From JAXLVB01 sp044228045 (GTDB taxonomy: Bacteria > Bacteroidota > Bacteroidia > Cytophagales > Spirosomataceae), in NCBI GenBank assembly GCA_044228045.1, contig JBGAVQ010000083.1, positions 1 through 20,247 on the forward strand: a DNA stretch of 20,247 nt, in the 5' to 3' direction. The position numbers and the translations under genes are program-made. Shown piece by piece: positions 1 to 9,400 of the stretch (position 1 is its first letter; the number at the start of each line of letters is the position of its first letter). A model generated the notes under the pieces. It was given only the letters and a program-made list of their open reading frames with translations, ran no database searches and was not told where the DNA came from.

Positions 1-19
1 AAAATAAAACATTACCTAC

Positions 20-55
20 AAACGGCAAGTAGCATTAGTTACTTGCCGTTTTTTT
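20..55 (+). terminator. Rho-independent terminator of an upstream gene
   Basis: A perfect 12-bp stem (AAACGGCAAGTA at 20-31 pairing with 40-51) with an 8-nt loop is followed by an unbroken T run. No coding sequence is visible to its left, so it must end a transcript that begins outside the window. Confidence 0.8.
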
Positions 56-97
56 AGTTAAACAACTCAACATCACAACGTTTTCCTTAAATCTTTC

Positions 98-105
98 TAC
101 TTTTG
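98..105 (+). promoter_or_regulatory. Bacteroidota-type -7 element for the GH65 gene
   Basis: TACTTTTG is an exact match to the TAnnTTTG -7 consensus of the Bacteroidota primary sigma factor. Transcription would start near 112, about 15 nt before the ATG at 127. No clear TTG -33 element sits at the usual spacing. The element overlaps the TTG codon at 103, which argues that this TTG is not the translation start. Confidence 0.5.
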
Positions 106-126
106 ACTAATCAAATCATTTATGTT

Positions 127-2193
127 ATGATGAAAAAACTGCCATTTCTCTATCTTATCTTGTTGCTTGTATCTTTTGTCTTTTCAGCAAATGCCCAAGA
201 CGACTGGAAAATCCAAGCTAAAAACTTTGACCCTAACAACTACTTTGGCGTAACCGTTGCCAATGGCATGATTGGGCTGGTGTCGTCGCCGGAGCCTTTA
301 AAAGTAAAGGACGTGGTACTCAATGGTGCGTTTGATACCTACGGGCGAGGGCGTGTTTCTAACATCATGAAAGTGTTTGAATTTGCCAACATGGACTTAG
401 ACGTAGATGGCCGCCGCCTCGACCGCAAGAATATTCAGAACTACGCCCAAACACTCGATATGAAAGGGGCTTCTCTGACCACTACGTTTGATTTTGACAA
501 CAAACTCTCTGTAAAAACCACGATGTTGGCCCTACGGCATTTGCCTCACACCGCCTTGATAGAGGTAGAATTGAAGGCAAAAAAAGATATGGTTGTTACG
601 CCGCACAGCATTATGCAAGCACCTGATATGCTGCGAGATGTAACTAACCATTACCACCTTATTGACCGCCCTCATGCCTTGATTCCGCTGATGACTTCGG
701 TGGCAAAATCTCCTACGGGCAAGCATACGGTAGCAGCCTCCAACTCATTTATTTTTGATGAAGCTCGTGGCAAAGAACCTGCCCTGATTCACGAAGAATG
801 GGATTATGGAATGCATCGCCTCAAATTTAACAAGACCTTGAAGGCTGGCGAAACCTACCATTTTTGTGTAGTAGGCTCGGTTACTTCTACCGAACACGTG
901 GCGGACCCACATAATGAAGCCGAGCGTTTGACGATTTTTGCAGCCTTGGAGCGCAAAGAGCGCCTAATAAAACGCCATAACGACGAGTGGGCAAAGCTGT
1001 GGGAAGCAGATATTTTAGTTGAAGGTGATGCCGACGCACAACGAGCAGCCCATTTTGCATTGTATCATCTCTACTCGTTTTGTCGAGAGGGACAAGCTTA
1101 CAGCCTTTCGCCGATGGGTTTGTCTGGATTGGGCTACAATGGACACGTGTTTTGGGATACCGAGATGTGGATGTTCCCTCCCCTACTCGCTTTACAGCCT
1201 GGCATGGCAAAGTCGCTGTTAGAATACCGCTTTAACCGCCTCGAAGCCGCTAAAGACAACGCCAAATCGCATGGTTATCAGGGGGCTATGTTTCCGTGGG
1301 AGTCTGACGACCACGGGCAAGAAGCCACGCCAGTTTGGGCCTTAACGGGGCCGTTTCAGCACCACATCACCGCCGATGTAGGCTGGGCTTTTTGGAAGTA
1401 TTTTCAAGTAACCGAAGACCGCCAATGGCTGCGTGAACGGGGTTATCCGATGCTCAAAGAAGTAGCCGATTTTTGGGTAAGTCGTGTTGAAAAAGGCACC
1501 GATGGTAAGTATCACATTATAAATGTAGTGTGTGCCGACGAATGGGCCGAAAATGTGGACGACAACGCTTATACCAACGGCATTACCAAAGAAGTACTGG
1601 AATACGCCATAGAAGCTGCCGAAGAATTAAAGCTAAAACCCAACCCCAAATGGGAGGAAGTAGCTGATAATCTGATGATTCATAAATTTGCAGACGGAGT
1701 TACTCGTGAGCATGCTACCTACAATGGCGAACCCATCAAACAGGCAGATGTGAACTTGCTTTCGTTTCCGTTGAAGCAAATCACTGACCCTATTCAGGTA
1801 AAAAAAGACTTAGATTATTACGAAAAAGTATTGGCTGACAATTTACCAGGCCGGCAAGGTCAAAGCCCTGCTATGGCTCATGCTATTTTCTGCATTTTGC
1901 ACGCCCGAACAGGCAATATTCCACGAGCTTATGAACTGTTTGTAAAAAGTTTTAAACCCAATGAAGCCCCTCCTTTTGGCGTATTGGCTGAAACCGCCGG
2001 TGGTACTAACCCATACTTTGCCACAGGAGCTGGTGGATTTTTGCAAACACTTTTGTTTGGTTTTGGTGGGCTCGACATTGCTGAGGGAGGCTACGAACAA
2101 TTAAAGAACGTTCAATTACCTGCCAATTGGAAATCACTGACTATCAAAGGAGTAGGCAATGAGAAGAAGACCTTTACTGTGCCTGTTAAATAA
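127..2193 (+). CDS. Secreted GH65 alpha-glucosidase (kojibiose-hydrolase type)
   Basis: Glycoside hydrolase family 65, predicted periplasmic. The start is ATG at 127 or 130, giving about 688 aa; an in-frame TTG at 103 is unlikely because it lies inside the promoter. A signal peptide (MKKLPFLYLILLLVSFVFSANA) runs to about residue 24. Family hallmarks are visible: the GHVFWDTE-MW block (codons near 1140-1170), the ADEWAENVDDNAYTN block whose Glu (codon 1540-1542, residue 472) is the expected general acid, and the KQADVN motif near 1740. The segment after KQADVN lacks the Ser-rich phosphate-binding loop of GH65 phosphorylases. It carries instead FGVLAETAGGTNPYFATGAGGFLQ, whose Glu (codon 1990-1992) sits where family hydrolases place their general base. 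Family knowledge: GH65 hydrolases of this type in Flavobacterium cleave alpha-1,2 glucosides such as kojibiose. The exact substrate is inference; trehalose or another alpha-diglucoside is possible. It is a monocistronic unit with its own promoter and terminator. Confidence 0.88.
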   Translation: MMKKLPFLYLILLLVSFVFSANAQDDWKIQAKNFDPNNYFGVTVANGMIGLVSSPEPLKVKDVVLNGAFDTYGRGRVSNIMKVFEFANMDLDVDGRRLDRKNIQNYAQTLDMKGASLTTTFDFDNKLSVKTTMLALRHLPHTALIEVELKAKKDMVVTPHSIMQAPDMLRDVTNHYHLIDRPHALIPLMTSVAKSPTGKHTVAASNSFIFDEARGKEPALIHEEWDYGMHRLKFNKTLKAGETYHFCVVGSVTSTEHVADPHNEAERLTIFAALERKERLIKRHNDEWAKLWEADILVEGDADAQRAAHFALYHLYSFCREGQAYSLSPMGLSGLGYNGHVFWDTEMWMFPPLLALQPGMAKSLLEYRFNRLEAAKDNAKSHGYQGAMFPWESDDHGQEATPVWALTGPFQHHITADVGWAFWKYFQVTEDRQWLRERGYPMLKEVADFWVSRVEKGTDGKYHIINVVCADEWAENVDDNAYTNGITKEVLEYAIEAAEELKLKPNPKWEEVADNLMIHKFADGVTREHATYNGEPIKQADVNLLSFPLKQITDPIQVKKDLDYYEKVLADNLPGRQGQSPAMAHAIFCILHARTGNIPRAYELFVKSFKPNEAPPFGVLAETAGGTNPYFATGAGGFLQTLLFGFGGLDIAEGGYEQLKNVQLPANWKSLTIKGVGNEKKTFTVPVK

Positions 2194-2218
2194 AGAGTAG
2201 CGTACAGCACATCAAACA

Positions 2219-2270
2219 TTGAGCATTATCTACCATGGGTTTTCCTAAGAGTGGATAATGCTCAATTTTA
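2219..2270 (+). terminator. Terminator of the GH65 gene
   Basis: A 12-bp perfect stem (TTGAGCATTATC at 2219-2230 with GATAATGCTCAA at 2254-2265) can be extended inward by three more pairs including one wobble. It is followed by TTTTAAT and lies 26 nt after the GH65 stop codon. Confidence 0.7.
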
Positions 2271-2313
2271 ATATTAACGTTTAGTATCTCCTCATATCCA
2301 CCAATAAAATAGT

Positions 2314-2595
2314 ATGAATCACGTGTTAATTATCCATGAGGTAGAAGATTACAAGGCTTGGAAAAAAATATTCGATAAGGCATCCCTAATCAGGAAAGAG
2401 GCTGGCGAAATTTCTTATCAGGTTTTGAATTTTGAAAACGAGCCTAACAAAATTGTCCACTTTTCTGTGTGGTCGTCTATTACTGATGCCAAAAAATTCT
2501 TTGAATCACCCGAGTTGGTCAAAATCAGAAAAGAAGCAGGTGTAAAAGCACCAGATTTTATTTATTTGAATGAACTTGAAAAGGGTGTTTTGTAA
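2314..2595 (+). CDS. Small dimeric alpha/beta-barrel (ABM-like) protein
   Basis: A 93-residue cytoplasmic protein with no signal peptide. It shows a beta-alpha-beta-beta-alpha-beta pattern: an opening strand MNHVLIIHEV, an amphipathic helix around DYKAWKKIFDKAS, strands SYQVLNFE and KIVHFSVW, then a helix with the 'FFESPELVKIRKEAGV' block. That block is typical of small ferredoxin-fold proteins annotated as antibiotic-biosynthesis-monooxygenase-like or stress-responsive barrel proteins. The family label is pattern recognition, and no catalytic residue can be named. Start is ATG at 2314. The DinB-like gene begins 49 nt after its stop on the same strand, so the two could be co-transcribed. No TAnnTTTG promoter was seen before it. 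Confidence 0.7.
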   Translation: MNHVLIIHEVEDYKAWKKIFDKASLIRKEAGEISYQVLNFENEPNKIVHFSVWSSITDAKKFFESPELVKIRKEAGVKAPDFIYLNELEKGVL

Positions 2596-2644
2596 AAGGT
2601 TATGGCGAGGCAAATGATTATTCACTTACTACGAATCATTCTTG

Positions 2645-3172
2645 ATGATGGAATTCAACTTTAGCAAATCAATAGAAATATTAGAGCGAACCCCTTCGGT
2701 ACTTCAGCACTTGCTTGATGGTATTTCGGAAGAGTGGACCTCAACTAACGAAGGGGGTGAATCTTGGACTGTATTCGATGTAATTGGACATTTAATACAC
2801 GGCGATAAAACCGATTGGATTTTGAGAACGGAAATTATTTTATCAAACAAAGAAGACAAATCCTTTGAACCATTTGACAGATTTGCACAGTTTGAGGCAA
2901 GTAAGGGGAAAACGTTACGTGAGTTGTTGGGCGAGTTTATCACTATTAGAAAAAGTAACATTGAAAAATTACGCCAATTAAACATCACCAATGATGATTT
3001 ATACAGAACAGGTATTCATCCGTCTTTTGGGGTAGTTACCTTATCACAACTGCTGGCTACATGGACAGTACATGACTTGGACCATTTATCACAAATATCA
3101 AGAATTATGGCAAAACAATACACTCAACAAACTGGCCCATGGATAGCTTACTTGAAAATATTAAATCAATGA
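2645..3172 (+). CDS. DinB-family (DinB_2) protein
   Basis: A protein of about 175 residues with the four-helix DinB/YfiT fold. The N-terminal helix 'SIEILERTPSVLQHLLDGISEEW' leads into WTVFDVIGHLIHGDKTDW, which holds the first metal-ligand His. The C-terminal half has 'TVHDLDHLSQISRI', whose H-x3-H supplies the other two ligands of the usual His triad. Family members bind Zn or Ni; some are thiol S-transferases (bacillithiol or mycothiol in other phyla), but most have no known substrate, so no reaction is claimed. Start choice: the frame opens with TTG-ATG-ATG at 2642-2650, and ATG 2645 or 2648 is far likelier than TTG. It follows the small barrel protein by 49 nt, probably in one transcript. 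Confidence 0.8.
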   Translation: MMEFNFSKSIEILERTPSVLQHLLDGISEEWTSTNEGGESWTVFDVIGHLIHGDKTDWILRTEIILSNKEDKSFEPFDRFAQFEASKGKTLRELLGEFITIRKSNIEKLRQLNITNDDLYRTGIHPSFGVVTLSQLLATWTVHDLDHLSQISRIMAKQYTQQTGPWIAYLKILNQ

Positions 3173-3220
3173 AAACCAAAGTTAACAGCAATAGCATCGC
3201 CGCCTATTAAATCAAACGTA

Positions 3221-3254
3221 AGTTGAGCAACGGGACAGCATTTGAGGCTCAACT
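3221..3254. terminator. Possible weak hairpin between convergent genes
   Basis: An 8-bp inverted repeat (AGTTGAGC at 3221-3228, GCTCAACT at 3247-3254) overlaps the stop codon of the minus-strand gene and lies 49 nt after the DinB stop. It has no T run on either side, so a terminator role is weak. Confidence 0.25.
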
Positions 3255-3957
3255 ACTTGATAAGTGCTATTTTCTGCCATATTTTTCGAGACAAACTCAC
3301 CGACAAGCTTTCTAAATCGTTGACAGTAGTGGTGCAGATGTCGTCATTAAAATTCTGCACATACAAAAAACCAATCTTACTGGTTAAGGACAGCATTTCT
3401 GAACAATAGTCCAAATACCTGTTCAATTCAATTAGGGTCATTTCTCGCTTAGGCGAATAATCGGTGTTTTTAAACTCGGCCATGTTTTTGTAAACATACG
3501 GGTCTTTGGTAAGCTGGTGTAGGTCTATGAGGTGAATAATACTACGGAGTTCGTTTACACAGGCTATGATTCTGTCTCGTTTCATTCGTTTTTCGTAATT
3601 ATACAAGAAGAAAACCCCTGCACCAATCAACACTAATTCGTTAGTAGCAGCCTCAATGGTTTGTACTAAATCAACCAACTGCAAGTTGTTCATGTCAATA
3701 TTCAGTTCATTCAAACTAAAATAAAGAGCCAATATCATAAAGCCGATGAACAGATAAAAAAAGATTCTGATCAAATAATTCGGTTTTTCGACCCAACTAA
3801 TGGTCTTGCTGGTTTCTTCGGATATGTGTAAAAGTTTTTCACAAACTCGTCCTAAGCCACTTTCTGGAAATCGAGTCTCTATGCGTTTAAATAAAGCGAC
3901 AATTGTGCTATGAATCCGTCGAGGGTCAATAATGGCTTTATTTTTAAGGCTTTCCAT
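3253..3957 (-). CDS. Hypothetical two-helix inner-membrane protein
   Basis: A 234-residue protein I do not recognise. Residues 1-60 are cytoplasmic-looking and charged. Two hydrophobic helices follow: one around 'LIRIFFYLFIGFMILALYF' (about 62-80) and one around 'ELVLIGAGVFFLYNY' (about 106-120). The remaining roughly 115 residues are helical and charged (NELRSIIHLIDLHQLTKDP, REMTLIELNRYLDYCSEML). This suggests a membrane anchor with both termini in the cytoplasm. The 'LTKDPYVYKNMAEFKNTDYSP' segment has the look of a conserved core. It is monocistronic, convergent with the DinB-like gene, and its start ATG at 3957 lies 151 nt from the divergent secreted-protein gene. Confidence 0.7.
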   Translation of the reverse strand: MESLKNKAIIDPRRIHSTIVALFKRIETRFPESGLGRVCEKLLHISEETSKTISWVEKPNYLIRIFFYLFIGFMILALYFSLNELNIDMNNLQLVDLVQTIEAATNELVLIGAGVFFLYNYEKRMKRDRIIACVNELRSIIHLIDLHQLTKDPYVYKNMAEFKNTDYSPKREMTLIELNRYLDYCSEMLSLTSKIGFLYVQNFNDDICTTTVNDLESLSVSLSRKIWQKIALIK

Positions 3958-4108
3958 AGGCTTGTAATGTTGTTGTCTTTAATCAAAAATACACATATTT
4001 TCTAATAAATACGATAAAAGAGAGCGTGTGCTACTTAAAATCACCTAAATGGGTGAACACAGTTGTGCGGAGACATGCTTGTTTTGCATTATAATCAATA
4101 ACAGCGCA

Positions 4109-4567
4109 ATGATGAAAAAACAACTTCTCTTAGTGGGATTGTTCATTTGCTTTTGGACAGCTCAAGCATCAGCACAGATCAATCCAAAAAGATGGCAAGG
4201 TACGTGGAAAGTACTTCGCTGGAACATGACCGACCAAGATCTACTGGATGTTTTTGGCTCGAAGCCAAGCCCAAATGACGATAAAGGCTTTACAATCGTC
4301 ATAAACCCCGAGGCTAATCGAGTCAAAGTGAATGGTTTAGCGCAAGGTACATTTTCACCTGACCTTGTGTTGAAAGCATCGGGAAAGAAGCTAATTTCTG
4401 AAAAAACAGTGAAAATGTTAGACGAAGACTACAAGCCAATAGTAGAGTTAAAAACCCTAAAAACTGTAGAGGGGCCAGGCTTAAAAGCCATTATTCGAGT
4501 TGAAAAGAATGGTAAAATTTTTATCACCCAAGTAGATTTGATTAGAGCTTTGAAAACTAAAAGATAG
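4109..4567 (+). CDS. Small secreted protein of unknown function
   Basis: About 152 residues with a clear signal peptide (MMKKQLLLVGLFICFWTAQASAQ, cleavage after ASA or SAQ). The frame remains open upstream to 4049, but the Cys-rich 20-residue stretch before the signal sequence is unlikely to be translated; ATG 4109 or 4112 fits. The mature part looks beta-rich and lipocalin-like: 'RWQGTWKVLRWNM' at the start, then alternating strands (GFTIVINPEANRVKVNGLAQGTF, LKAIIRVEKNGKIFITQVDLI). That resemblance is only a shape argument; no family is assigned. It ends at a strong terminator shared with the convergent susD gene. Confidence 0.75.
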   Translation: MMKKQLLLVGLFICFWTAQASAQINPKRWQGTWKVLRWNMTDQDLLDVFGSKPSPNDDKGFTIVINPEANRVKVNGLAQGTFSPDLVLKASGKKLISEKTVKMLDEDYKPIVELKTLKTVEGPGLKAIIRVEKNGKIFITQVDLIRALKTKR

Positions 4568-4616
4568 ACATTGCCTAAGTTCGCAGTCAGTTGCACCGCT
4601 CATAATCTCCCTTGTT

Positions 4617-4659
4617 AAAGAAAAACCTCCTCGACATAATGTTGAGGAGGTTTTTCTTT
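4617..4659. terminator. Bidirectional terminator between convergent genes
   Basis: AAAGAAAAACCTCCTC (4617-4632) pairs exactly with 4644-4659. Three further inner pairs (one G-T) leave a 5-nt ATAAT loop, giving a stem of about 19 bp. It ends in A/T runs on both sides, so it can stop the plus-strand secreted-protein gene and the minus-strand susC-susD operon. Confidence 0.9.
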
Positions 4660-4746
4660 ATTGAAACTACTAAAAGGTAAAGTACATTTATCGCTAAATT
4701 GACTCCCTCAATTAGATTGATTGAGTTGCTAAAAAGCCTATGCTAC

Positions 4747-6456
4747 TCAATATCCTGGGTTTTGCTTCAAGGTAGCTTGCCCATCTTTTTGACTATTCAA
4801 GATTTCTTGGGCTGGAATAGGGAAGTATTCATGCTTACCTTTCACAAACCTTGCTCCTTTCAAATAGGTGCGTTTGTCTTGCTCAACGGTCAGGTAATCG
4901 TTAAGGACTTGGTCGGCAATACCCCAGCGTACTAAGTCGAAGAAACGGTGGCCTTCCATGGCAAACTCCAAACGTTCTTCAAAACGGACAGCTTTGCGGG
5001 CAACTTCTTTGCTGGTCCAAGCTGTGGTGTAATCATTGATAACATAATTGGCGGCAGGTTTGCCATCGGCCATGGTAACGTATCCACTTGGATTGGCTGC
5101 TCTTTTTCGGATGATATTGACATATTCACGGGCTTTTTCAAGGCTTCCTACTTCTACCTCACACTCTGCCAGCCACAAATATATATGCGAAAGACGGATG
5201 ATACGATAATTATTGGCGTTCTGACGTGGGTTGTTGGCCCAAGTAAGAGAGCCATTTTCAGCCTTGTATGGCGATTGTTTTTTGGGAGAATATGGCCCAC
5301 CATAAGCTTTATCTCTAATATAAAGTGAATTGTGGATGCCCCAATCTAAATAAGGCACGCCTTCTCGCCCTACTGTCCAATCCAGACGAGGGTCTAAATT
5401 CCCTTTATAAGTAACCGAATTGTCGCCGGGCACATCTGCTTTGTTCCAATCGTCGAGTAGTGGTAAGCCTTTATCATCAGTTTTAAAGGCATTTACTAAG
5501 TTTTGGGTTGGTTGAAAGAACCCACAACACGTAGTAATAGCACCACCTCCGTAGGGATAGTTGAGGGTGTGTCCACGGTTTCCATTGTTAGAAATAGCCG
5601 CTCCGTCATTTACCGAAAACTGGATTTCAAAAATTGACTCAGAATTATTGTTGGTAGCTGCACGGTGATTGTCGTGGTATTTATCAACTAATTTGTAGCC
5701 ACCATTGGCAACAATGGCCTCCAGTATAGGCTTTGCTTCGGCATACTTACCCTGATACAACATTGCCTTTGCCAACATAGCACCTGCGGCCCATTTGGTA
5801 GCTCGTCCAGGGAAACCTGCCCAACGATTAGGTAAATTATCGTAGCCAAATTTTAAATCAGCTTCAATTTTTGGCCAAATTTCGTCTGTATTTGGCATTT
5901 TGGTAGAGGCTGCATCGGCTGCATTGTAAGCAACATCGTCAATGTAAGGTACTTTGTTGAACATTTTACGAGCCTCAAAATGGTAATGTCCACGCAAAAA
6001 TCGGGCTTGGGCTCTTACCAAGTTTTTGTCTGCGTCGGTCATACCTGTTGCCTTTGCTACCAGTTGAATCACATCATTTGAACGAGCTACTCCGTCATAC
6101 ACTGCTCTCCATTTCCCCCTAAAGTGAGTTAAATCTGAGGTATGCGTAAAGGTTTCGATCAACGAGATTTCGGGTTGGTCACCAGCGTTAGTTCCTTTGT
6201 AGGCATCATCGGCAGCTACGGAGCCATACACCCAATTGTCAGCAGAGCCTGTCCAGTCTGGAAACGGTGAGCCTACGTTAGTCTGCACGCCATCCAGAAG
6301 TGAGTAAGCCCCTGTCAATACCAAATTTACGCCGTCGGCATTGGTAAGGTTAGCTTCGCTTAACACACCAAGTGGGCTTACCTCCAAGAATTCGTCTTTA
6401 CAAGACATTGTTCCAAACATTAAAAATGCTGAAACGGTAAGGATTATTTTTTTCAT
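4747..6456 (-). CDS. SusD/RagB-family outer-membrane nutrient-binding lipoprotein
   Basis: A 569-residue surface lipoprotein that caps a SusC channel and binds the substrate glycan. It has a lipoprotein signal (MKKIILTVSAFLMFGTMSC, Cys19) followed by Lys-Asp-Glu, an acidic stretch like the Bacteroidota surface-export signal. The N-terminal SusD-like region includes 'RGKWRAVYDGVARSNDVIQ' and the helical repeat 'ARFLRGHYHFEARKMFNKVPYIDDV'. The C-terminal SusD/RagB region has 'RFEERLEFAMEGHRFFDLVRWG' and ends in 'LKQNPGY', the standard tail of the family. It is encoded 22 nt after susC in one operon. The ligand cannot be read from sequence; protein or other oligomers are possible besides sugars. 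Confidence 0.95.
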   Translation of the reverse strand: MKKIILTVSAFLMFGTMSCKDEFLEVSPLGVLSEANLTNADGVNLVLTGAYSLLDGVQTNVGSPFPDWTGSADNWVYGSVAADDAYKGTNAGDQPEISLIETFTHTSDLTHFRGKWRAVYDGVARSNDVIQLVAKATGMTDADKNLVRAQARFLRGHYHFEARKMFNKVPYIDDVAYNAADAASTKMPNTDEIWPKIEADLKFGYDNLPNRWAGFPGRATKWAAGAMLAKAMLYQGKYAEAKPILEAIVANGGYKLVDKYHDNHRAATNNNSESIFEIQFSVNDGAAISNNGNRGHTLNYPYGGGAITTCCGFFQPTQNLVNAFKTDDKGLPLLDDWNKADVPGDNSVTYKGNLDPRLDWTVGREGVPYLDWGIHNSLYIRDKAYGGPYSPKKQSPYKAENGSLTWANNPRQNANNYRIIRLSHIYLWLAECEVEVGSLEKAREYVNIIRKRAANPSGYVTMADGKPAANYVINDYTTAWTSKEVARKAVRFEERLEFAMEGHRFFDLVRWGIADQVLNDYLTVEQDKRTYLKGARFVKGKHEYFPIPAQEILNSQKDGQATLKQNPGY

Positions 6457-6478
6457 TGTAAGATTCAGTTTTGAATGA

Positions 6479-9400
6479 TTAGAAACTAAGACTTATACCA
6501 ACGTTGGTAGAACGAAAAGCTGGGTAAGTGCCTTCGTCCACACCAATTTGCCGATCTGAACCTGCGCCGTAGTTACGTAGGTTTACTTCTGGGTCTAAGC
6601 CTTCATACTTGGTGATGGTGAGCCAGTTTTGCCCTTGTACATACACACTTGCTGCACCCATACCCAGTTTTTTGGTAATAGTAGCAGGGATAGTGTAGGT
6701 AATTTGAATGTTTTTTAGGCGAAAGTATGACCCGTCTTCTAAGTAATAAGTAGATGGGTTTGAGCTAATTACGTCGTTTGAACGAGGTATTGGCAATTTA
6801 GCGTCTGTCTTGCCTGGTCTCCACGACTCATCGTACATTCGTTGGCTACGGTTACCACCAAATGTAGGAAAATCTGTCCAGTATCTTTGATAATTAAATA
6901 TCTGATTTCCCTGCACACCTTGACCAAAAAGATCCATCCGAAAATTTTTATACCCTAATGTTAAATTGATGCCATAAGTAAAATCTGGGTGAGGATTACC
7001 AATAATAGCACGGTCAGCTGCATTGATGATTTTGTCTCCATTCATATCACGATACTTAAAAGCACCAGCTTTGTTCATGGCACCACCACCAAACTGCACG
7101 GCGTGTTCAGAACCTTCTTTGTCAGTCTGGAATATGCCGTCTATGGTATATCCAAAAAACGAAGCTAACGGATAGCCCTGTTGCGTTACGTTTACAGTAC
7201 CAGTGGGCAATCGTAAGTTAGAAAACCCAAAGTATTGTGTGGCAGGGTCGCCGGTGGTTTTAAGCACTGTGTTTCTATAAGTTGAGAAATTCATCCCAAT
7301 TCCATAGGTAAAGTCTCCTTTTTTATCGTTGTAATTAAGCGAAAGCTCAACACCTTTGTTCTGCATTTCGCCAATATTCTGGAATGGGTTTGTTGCCACA
7401 CCTTGTGTAAATTGAACCTCTACTGGGAAAAGCATATCTGAGGTAACCCGAGTGTACCAGTCAAAACTCATGTCTAATTTACCATTCAAGAAACTGGCAT
7501 CTAAGCCAACATTGGTAGAGGTAGTAGTTTCCCACTTGGCTTTGGCATTACCAAATTGACCTAACTCATACCCAGGTAACGATGATGTTTTTGCGCCAGT
7601 CAAATCATAGAACGACGACTCTGGTGAAGTTGAAAAGGTTGAGAATGAGTTATAATTACCAATCTCTTGGTTACCTGTTTGTCCCCATCCAATACGAAGT
7701 TTAGCAAACGAAAGCCATCCTAAGTCTTTAACGAAGTCTTCTTTTGTAATAACCCAACCAACACTAACAGCCGGGAAGACTGCAGACCGGAATTCTCGGG
7801 CAAAACGAGATGATCGGTCTCGGCGCACGGTCACATCTAATAGGTAGCGATCGTCAAAAGCATAGTTGACTTTGGCAAACTCAGAGGCCAATCGCCACTC
7901 AAAAGCTCCGCCACTATTGTTTATACCCGCACGGCCTGCGCTCAAAAAGCGGTTAGTGAGGTCATCTACTGCAAACCCACTACGTTCACCTGTAAACTCT
8001 TCATAATACGACCTGATAGACTCTACCCCACCTATTACATTGATTCTGTGTTTTTCGGCAAAGGTTTTATTGTAGGTAAGGGTGTTGTACCATGTCCAGG
8101 TGTAGCCATAATTATTTAATGTAGTCAATACATTAGAGCCAACAGGTTCGGGAGACTCTGGGTCATTGGCACGATAGCGGCGTAGATTAAACGAGTTGTA
8201 GTCAATTCCAAACTGTGAGCGAGCCGTCAAATTGTTCAATACATCTACCTCGGCATAAGCATTACCAAACAAGCGAACCTCTTTGCTGATGTTGTCTTTG
8301 TTGCGCCACAATTCTGCCAGCGGGTTTCGTGAGTTGTCAAGTACAGTTGGTGAGCCTGCAAAATATCCTCTTACATCGTAAACAGGTGTAATTGGTGGTA
8401 CTCGATAAGCAAATGAAATAGGGTTACTTTCGTTTTGGTTACCGTTAGGTTGGCCAATTTGTTCGCCATAAGCAACCTGAAAGTTTTGACCAATTCTAAC
8501 TCGTTTGGTTACATTTAGCTCTGTATTTGAGCGCAGCGAATACCTTTTATAACTTGTGTATTTCATGATACCTTGTTGATCAAAGTAGTTCAACGAAATA
8601 GCATAACGAGCCTGCTCAGACGCACCAGATACCCCAAGTTGGTGGTTTTGGATTGGGGCCGAGTCAAATATTTCATCAAACCAATCAGTCCCTTGCTTGT
8701 TGGCTTTGGTAATCAAGTTTTTGGGTGTAACACTATACTTGGTTTCATCAGTTGTTCCAACTGTTCCTACCGGAAAAATATAATCTGGTATTATTGGGGT
8801 TTGAACTTTACCACCAAACATCGGTATGTTAGGATAAACAATTTTTGAGGGGTCAGAGATTTTACCATCCACCAACAAATTAGGGTTTTCGGCATTGATT
8901 CGAGACTCCCACAGTAGATTAGCATATTCTTGTGTATTGATCAAATCAATAAACTTATTGGGGCGTTGGTCACCATAATAGGCATCATAAGTAAACTTGG
9001 GCTTGCCACCTTTGCCTTTTTTTGTCGTAATAATCACTACGCCATTACCAGCTCTTGATCCATAGATTGATGCAGCAGAAGCATCTTTGAGTACCTGCAT
9101 TGTTTCTATATCGCCAAGGTTCAGGGTATTGAGGTTACCCTTGGTTGGGGTTCCATCTACAATATAAAGGGGCGAATTGTCATTGATAGTACCAAAGCCT
9201 CTGATGCGAACCATTACCCCACCACCGGGTGCGTTTTCGTTACCCACCGTAACACCTGCCACACGTCCTTGCATGGCTGAGGCCAAGTTAGGTGCTGGTA
9301 CTGATAAGAGCTGCTGAGTACTGATAGTAGCAACTGCACCCGTAATATCTCGCTTCGACTGCGATCCATAACCCGTCACAACTACTTCTGAAAGTGCCTT

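Noticed and set aside
103..126. TTG at 103 as start of the GH65 gene
   Set aside because: It lies inside a TAnnTTTG promoter element and would put eight residues in front of a perfect signal peptide that starts at ATG 127/130.
8573..8848. Opposite-strand open frames inside susC, susD, the GH65 gene and the M56 gene
   Set aside because: They lack initiation signals and recognisable domains and sit within strongly supported genes; they are mirror frames.
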